The notes below the pieces were generated by a model. It was not told where the DNA came from and made no database searches. It saw only the letters and a program-made list of their open reading frames with translations. Shown here piece after piece: positions 59,859 through 64,000 of a stretch of 64,000 nucleotides of DNA; positions within the stretch are counted from its first letter, which is position 1, and each line of letters opens with the position of its first letter. Source of the DNA: Desulfovibrio sp. Fe33 (GTDB taxonomy: Bacteria > Desulfobacterota > Desulfovibrionia > Desulfovibrionales > Desulfovibrionaceae); the NCBI RefSeq assembly GCF_028532725.1, contig NZ_JAQKGU010000001.1, forward strand, positions 124,001 through 188,000, written 5' to 3'. The position numbers and the translations under genes were made by a program.

Positions 59859-60737
59859 TTACTGGCGCATACGGCGGCTCACAAAGGCCAGGCCGACGAG
59901 GCCGAGGCCGAGGATGGCAAAGGTGGACGGTTCCGGAGTGGGAACCGGGCCGTTGGAGACAACGGTCAGCGCGGAGCCGGCGTAGGTGGTCGCGTCTTCC
60001 ACGGTGGTCCAGCCAAAGAGGTTGAACTCCGGATCGGCGACCCATCCGTTCTCAAAGGCCCACCATAGGAAATTCCGATAAGTCACTTCCCCATAGCCCA
60101 TGTCTTCAAGGGTTTGCAGCACGGTAGAGCCGTTGTAATCCATTCCCGCCAGGCTCTCCATGTCGAGCAGGCCGAGGCCGCTCGTGAAAGCGAAGGTGTA
60201 ATTATACCCCATGTAGGTAAAGTCCTCAACAGAGGCTTCGGGGTTGACCAGGACAAACACATCGTTGTTGCGCGCAGGGTTGAAGGGGTGGCTGTTGTCG
60301 GTTTCAAAGAACATGAATTCGAGAACAGTGTTGAAGGAGGCCTCGGAACCCGTGACCGGGTCGATCCCCTGCAACGTCAGGTTGGCGGCCATCATGCCGC
60401 CTTGGAGGAAGTAGTCTCCGCGAATGGACCTGTTGTCGTGATACATGTGGTTTTCGATTTCGGCGGTGGCGCCGGTGTTCAACGTGCCGGTCTTGGTGAT
60501 GAAGCCGATGGAGCTTTGGCCCTCATCGCCCCAGCTCAAGGAGTTCACGACTTCTCCCGATCCGTTGGTAAAGCTGCTGGAAGTGAGGCCGTCCTGAGTG
60601 CCTTCCTGGTTCCAGTAATCATAGAATTCGTAGGAAATCGTGTATTCCCACTGGGTGATCTGAGCGGCGGAAGCCGGGTTTGCACAAAGTATGGCCAGGC
60701 ATAAAGCCATGAAAATCTTGAAGGGGGCGGATGTCAT
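59859..60737 (-). CDS. PEP-CTERM sorting-domain protein (THxN-like)
   Basis: A 292-residue exported protein with a signal peptide (MTSAPFKIFMALCLAILCANPASA) and a C-terminal PEP-CTERM signal: PTPEPSTFAIL, a TM helix (LGLGLVGLAFV) and a basic tail (SRRMRQ), the substrate form for exosortase. The mature part has a LSWGDEGQSSIGF block and a later MYHDNRSI H-x-N motif, resembling THxN-family PEP-CTERM proteins. AGGAG lies 7 bases before the ATG. It is the only such protein in the window and no exosortase gene is seen here. Confidence 0.8.
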   Translation of the reverse strand: MTSAPFKIFMALCLAILCANPASAAQITQWEYTISYEFYDYWNQEGTQDGLTSSSFTNGSGEVVNSLSWGDEGQSSIGFITKTGTLNTGATAEIENHMYHDNRSIRGDYFLQGGMMAANLTLQGIDPVTGSEASFNTVLEFMFFETDNSHPFNPARNNDVFVLVNPEASVEDFTYMGYNYTFAFTSGLGLLDMESLAGMDYNGSTVLQTLEDMGYGEVTYRNFLWWAFENGWVADPEFNLFGWTTVEDATTYAGSALTVVSNGPVPTPEPSTFAILGLGLVGLAFVSRRMRQ

Positions 60738-61142
60738 TGCGAGTTCTCCTGCATGTTTTTGCACGGCCATTAGCATAAGACATGCCAGAAGATAACACCT
60801 TGAAATAGAAAGCTTTATTATAAAACAAAAGCTTGGCAAATTTATTTTGTGTAAATATTATCGACAAGTTGCGTCTTTTTTTAACACTTTTCACCCAACG
60901 CAAGGGAGCGCCCAGGCCCACCGTATTCCCCGCACTCCCTGTCGCGCGGTTTTTGCGGCCCGGCCCGGCCTTTCCGCGCCGGAAACGATTTTCGGGACAT
61001 TTCTGTTGATGCCGCACCGAAAAAATGGGTAAACATCTATCCATATCATTGTGCAAAGCACCGGCATTGCCCGTTTCGGCCGACGGCCGCGCACAGCGGG
61101 GCGAACGGCCTGTTGCTCCAACATTCAAACCGGAGGAGTCTT
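60738..61142. other. Divergent intergenic region before glnA
   Basis: 405 bases between the PEP-CTERM gene and glnA, which are divergent. The last part has AACCGGAGGAGTCTT, the glnA ribosome site. I looked for a sigma-54 GG/GC promoter and did not find one I trust. No coding frame is convincing. Confidence 0.4.
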
Positions 61143-62486
61143 ATGAGTATCCCTGTTTTCAATTGCAAAAACGCGGACGACGTGATGAAGGCGGTCAAGG
61201 ATTACAACGTCAGCTTCATCCAGTACTGGTTCGTGGATATCCTCGGCACCCTCAAGAGCTTCCAGATCACTCCCAACGAGCTTGAAGCCTCCTTCGAGGA
61301 AGGCATGGGCTTCGACGGTTCGTCCATCCTCGGCTTCTGCCGCATCGACGAATCCGACATGGTGGCCATGCCCGATCCGACCACGTTCCAGATCTGCTCC
61401 TGGCGGCCCGCCGAGAAACCCGTGGCCCGCATGTTCTGCGACGTGGTCAATCCCGACGGCACGCCGTTCGAGGCCGACTCCCGGTTCGTCCTCAAGAAGG
61501 TCATGGCCCAGGCGGCCGAGAAGGGCTACACCTTCTACGTCGGGCCTGAGCTCGAATTCTTCCTCTTCGCCGACGACCAGGACACCGAGACCCTGGATTC
61601 GGGCGGATACTTCGACGCGCCGCCGCTCGACCTCGGCAACAACATCCGTCGCGACATCATTTTCGCCCTGGACGCCATGGGCATTCAGGTCGAGTACTCC
61701 CACCACGAGGTGGCCCCGTCCCAGCACGAGATCGACCTGCGCTACCAGGAAGGCATGAAAATGGCCGACACGGCCATGACCTATCGCGTGGTGGTCAAGG
61801 AGACCGCCCGCAAGTTCGGCTGCTACGCCACCTTCATGCCCAAGCCGATCTTCGGCGAGAACGGCTCCGGGATGCACGTCCACCAGTCGCTTTTCAAGAA
61901 CGGCCGCAACGTCTTCTACGACGCCAACGACGAATACCATCTGTCCGCCGAAGGCAAGTCCTACATCGCGGGCATTCTCAAGCACGCCCCTGAATTCGTC
62001 TGCGTGACCAACCAGTGGGTCAACTCCTACAAGCGGCTGGTCCCCGGCTACGAGGCCCCGGTCTACATCGCCTGGGCGCGGCGCAACCGTTCGGCCCTGG
62101 TCCGCGTGCCCATGTACAAGCCCGGCAAGGAGAACGCCACCCGCATGGAGCTGCGCTGCCCGGATCCGGCCGCCAATCCGTATCTCTGCTTCGCCGTCCA
62201 GTTGGCCTCCGGCCTCAAGGGCATCGAGGAAAACTACGTTCTGGCGGACCCGGTTGAAGAGGACATCTTCGCCATGAACGACCGCCAGCTCAAGCGCAAC
62301 CGGATCAAGGCGCTGCCCGGCTCCCTCTACGAGGCTGCCATGAACCTTCAGAGGTCCACGCTGATGAAGGAAATCCTCGGCGAGCACCTGCATTCCGCCC
62401 TGGTCGAGAACAAGCTGGCCGAGTGGGACGAATACCGCACCCAGGTCACCGAGTACGAACTCGACAAGTACCTGCCCATTCTGTAG
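61143..62486 (+). CDS. glnA: Glutamine synthetase, type I-alpha-like
   Basis: Glutamine synthetase makes glutamine from glutamate, ammonia and ATP in the cytoplasm. The 447-residue subunit starts MSIPVFNCKNADDVM and has MGFDGSSILGF (beta-grasp latch), GPELEFFLFADD, YSHHEVAPSQHEIDL, GSGMHVHQSLFKNG and the substrate block RLVPGYEAPVYIAWARRNRSALVRVP. At 447 residues it lacks the adenylylation-site loop of GSI-beta enzymes (a KRNRIKALPGSLYEA segment stands there), so it is probably regulated by feedback or nitrogen-level transcription rather than AMP addition. A terminator follows. Confidence 0.95.
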   Translation: MSIPVFNCKNADDVMKAVKDYNVSFIQYWFVDILGTLKSFQITPNELEASFEEGMGFDGSSILGFCRIDESDMVAMPDPTTFQICSWRPAEKPVARMFCDVVNPDGTPFEADSRFVLKKVMAQAAEKGYTFYVGPELEFFLFADDQDTETLDSGGYFDAPPLDLGNNIRRDIIFALDAMGIQVEYSHHEVAPSQHEIDLRYQEGMKMADTAMTYRVVVKETARKFGCYATFMPKPIFGENGSGMHVHQSLFKNGRNVFYDANDEYHLSAEGKSYIAGILKHAPEFVCVTNQWVNSYKRLVPGYEAPVYIAWARRNRSALVRVPMYKPGKENATRMELRCPDPAANPYLCFAVQLASGLKGIEENYVLADPVEEDIFAMNDRQLKRNRIKALPGSLYEAAMNLQRSTLMKEILGEHLHSALVENKLAEWDEYRTQVTEYELDKYLPIL

Positions 62487-62506
62487 GCGGCCTCCAGCGA
62501 TAATTG

Positions 62507-62540
62507 AAAACCCCCGTGAGCGCAGGCTCACGGGGGTTTT
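62507..62540 (+). terminator. Intrinsic terminator of glnA
   Basis: A perfect 15-bp stem AAAACCCCCGTGAGC / GCTCACGGGGGTTTT with a 4-base loop, 21 bp after the glnA stop. Confidence 0.92.
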
Positions 62541-62581
62541 TCATTTGAGCGGCCGGGAAATGGGCCGCAAACGGCTTGGCG

Positions 62582-62812
62582 CTATTCCAGCCAGCCGAGG
62601 ACTTCTTTCTTGGACGGGGCCTTGCCCACCACCTTGACCTGGCCGTCGATGACCACGGCAGGAGTGGAGAAAATGCCGTATTTGGCGATCTCCTGGAAGT
62701 CCTTTACTTTTTCGATGTCGGCGGCGACGCCCGCTTCGGCAACGGCTTCGCGCACGGTTTTTTCGGCCTGTTCACACTTGGGGCAGCCGGGCCCCATGAC
62801 CAGAATCTTCAT
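62582..62812 (-). CDS. Small thioredoxin-like redox protein
   Basis: A 76-residue thioredoxin-fold protein with CPKC near residue 10 (MGPGCPKCEQAE), a cis-Pro loop FSTPAVVIDGQV and the C-terminal GWLE. This is the 'redox-active disulfide protein 2' family, frequently next to UPF0718 permeases. It lies 22 bp downstream of the permease gene on the same strand, so the two are likely one operon. It probably reduces a disulfide or carries a metalloid-bound thiol on the cytoplasmic side; that role is inferred. Confidence 0.88.
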   Translation of the reverse strand: MKILVMGPGCPKCEQAEKTVREAVAEAGVAADIEKVKDFQEIAKYGIFSTPAVVIDGQVKVVGKAPSKKEVLGWLE

Positions 62813-62834
62813 ATTTTTGCTCCTATGGAATCGG

Positions 62835-63938
62835 TTAAATAACGGTGTTGAAGAGATAGCCCACGATCAGGATGCCGCAGCCCACCACGGCGATGAAGGC
62901 CGCGATGAGGCGAGGCTTCAGGACCTTGCGCAGAATGACCATCTCCGGGAAGGAGAGGGCGATGACGGACATCATGAAGGCGAGGGTGGTGCCGAGGGCG
63001 GCTCCCTTGCCGAGCAGGGCTTCCACCACCGGGATGATTCCGGCGGCGTTGGTGTACATGGGGATGCCCAGCAGCACGGAGAGAGGCACGGACCACCAGG
63101 ATTCGCTGCCCATGATCGAGGCGAGCCATGCCTCGGGCACGTATCCGTGGATCAGCGCGCCCGCCGCGATGCCCAGCACCACGAACTTCCAGACCCGGCC
63201 CACGATGTCGCGCACCGAGTCCAGGGCGTAGGCGAAGCGCTGTTTCCAGGTCATGGGCGGAGTGTCGGCGGCCTCGCCTGCGCGGATTTCCCGGACCCAG
63301 TCCTCAACGTAGGATTCCAGGCGCATACGGCCCATGATCCAGCCCGCGATCACGGCGATGGTGATGCCGGTGACGAAGTACAGGGCCGCGACCTTCCAGC
63401 CGAGCAGGCCGTAAAGCAGGACCAGGGCGATTTCATTGACCATGGGCGCGGCGATGAGGAAGGAGAACGTCACGCCAAGCGGTATCCCGGCCGTCATGAA
63501 CCCGATGAACAGGGGAACGGCGGAGCAGGAGCAGAAGGGCGTGACCACGCCGAGCAGCGCGGCCAGGACGTTGCCTGCGGATTCACGCTTTCCGGCCAGG
63601 AAGGAACGGGTCCAGTTGACCGTGACGAACGAGCGCAGGATGCCCACGCCGTAGACCACCAGCAGCAGGAGCATCAGCACCTTGGGCGTGTCGTAGACGA
63701 AGAACTGCAAGGCCGCCCCGAGATGGCTGGCCGGGTCGAGCCCCAGCAGGGAATAGGCGAACCACTCGGAGAAGGGCAGCAGTTGCCGATAAAGGACGTA
63801 CCAGGCGGCCAGGGCCGCGACTTGCAGGAGCAGGACGCGGACAAGACCGCCTTGGTCTTTGGGCGATTCGGCCTCGGCCTTGGGCTTGCCGCACCCGCAG
63901 GCGCAGGGAATGTTGTTCAATTGTTTCGACATCGTCAC
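62835..63938 (-). CDS. UPF0718/ArsP-like permease
   Basis: A 367-residue inner-membrane permease with about eight to ten TM helices. The family signature is VVTPFCSCSAVPLFIGFMTAGIPLGVTFSFLIAAPMVNEIA, with two functionally important cysteines (CSCS) as in ArsP methylarsenite exporters. A second half repeats the pattern around LLGIPMYTNAAGIIPVVEALLGKGAALGTTLAFMMS. The N-terminus has an extra CACGCGKP metal-like motif before TM1. The start is the ATG at 63938; TTGGCTAAATCGCCAA at 63945-63960 could be an ArsR-type operator. Confidence 0.85.
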   Translation of the reverse strand: MTMSKQLNNIPCACGCGKPKAEAESPKDQGGLVRVLLLQVAALAAWYVLYRQLLPFSEWFAYSLLGLDPASHLGAALQFFVYDTPKVLMLLLLVVYGVGILRSFVTVNWTRSFLAGKRESAGNVLAALLGVVTPFCSCSAVPLFIGFMTAGIPLGVTFSFLIAAPMVNEIALVLLYGLLGWKVAALYFVTGITIAVIAGWIMGRMRLESYVEDWVREIRAGEAADTPPMTWKQRFAYALDSVRDIVGRVWKFVVLGIAAGALIHGYVPEAWLASIMGSESWWSVPLSVLLGIPMYTNAAGIIPVVEALLGKGAALGTTLAFMMSVIALSFPEMVILRKVLKPRLIAAFIAVVGCGILIVGYLFNTVI

Positions 63939-63944
63939 CTTCTC

Positions 63945-63960
63945 TTGGCTAAATCGCCAA
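63945..63960. promoter_or_regulatory. Dyad upstream of the permease gene
   Basis: TTGGC-N6-GCCAA lies 6 bp upstream of the permease start, a position and form compatible with a repressor site. The regulator gene is not in the window. Confidence 0.35.
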
Positions 63961-64000
63961 ATGTTGTTTCAAAAAAAATATCACCCGCCCCGATGGCTGG

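Noticed and set aside
60738-61142. Sigma-54 promoter or riboswitch before glnA
   Set aside because: No GG-N10-GC arrangement with flanking consensus and no recognisable riboswitch fold by eye; structure software would be needed to exclude it.

Overview
The window is a GC-rich chromosomal segment of a sulfate-reducing deltaproteobacterium, most likely Desulfovibrio/Pseudodesulfovibrio (Desulfovibrionaceae). This placement is inferred from gene content: an 'orange protein' (ORP)-type cluster of NifX-like proteins and ferredoxin-containing MinD ATPases, a DUF39 homocysteine-synthesis enzyme, rubrerythrin, a VorDABC-type 2-oxoacid:ferredoxin oxidoreductase and a flavoredoxin-like flavin reductase. 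I saw no tRNA, rRNA, CRISPR array or transposase.

Left part (1-26.5 kb): the chromosome replication and segregation neighbourhood. A partial heptose-phosphate kinase gene (hldE) runs off the left edge. It is followed by parB, a zinc-ribbon protein, parA with two perfect parS sites just upstream, a UDP-sugar epimerase, a coaBC operon, queA and the 2-oxoacid oxidoreductase operon. The likely oriC (inverted DnaA-box-like sites around a hairpin, then AT-rich DNA) lies just before dnaA-dnaN-gyrB-gyrA. A TPR lipoprotein, two glycosyltransferase-like genes, a phosphatase and fabI follow.

Middle (26.5-42.3 kb): two convergent paralogous LysR regulators, each divergent from a tiny membrane-protein gene; ftsEX; a rubrerythrin gene with a PerR-like box; a pabABC operon; a MerR-like coiled-coil protein; a histidine kinase gene broken by one in-frame stop; a chemotaxis receptor; and a lipoprotein alkylsulfatase.

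Right (42.3-64 kb): a marR/flavin-reductase cassette sits between a decayed copy of the comM 5' end and intact comM. The ORP-type operon follows; its first gene fuses DUF134, a Gly/Met-rich segment and NifX in one frame, with internal ribosome sites at the domain borders. Then come two exporters, an MltF-like transglycosylase, an RNA-binding protein, purD, purE, an isolated GspL/M/N-like trio, uspA, a solute-binding protein, a PEP-CTERM protein, glnA and a permease/thioredoxin-like pair.

Two families of dispersed intergenic repeats run through the window. Family I is about 125-155 bp with several hairpins and four copies, all at gene 3' ends in the sense of transcription. Family II is a long-stem element with seven clear copies and one degenerate copy; most sit just past stop codons, with GCCTCCGGCGGC at the stop-proximal end. 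The most unusual items are the in-frame DUF134-NifX gene with nested starts, the comM remnant flanking a self-regulated flavin-reductase cassette, the repeat families and the mirrored LysR/micro-membrane-protein locus.
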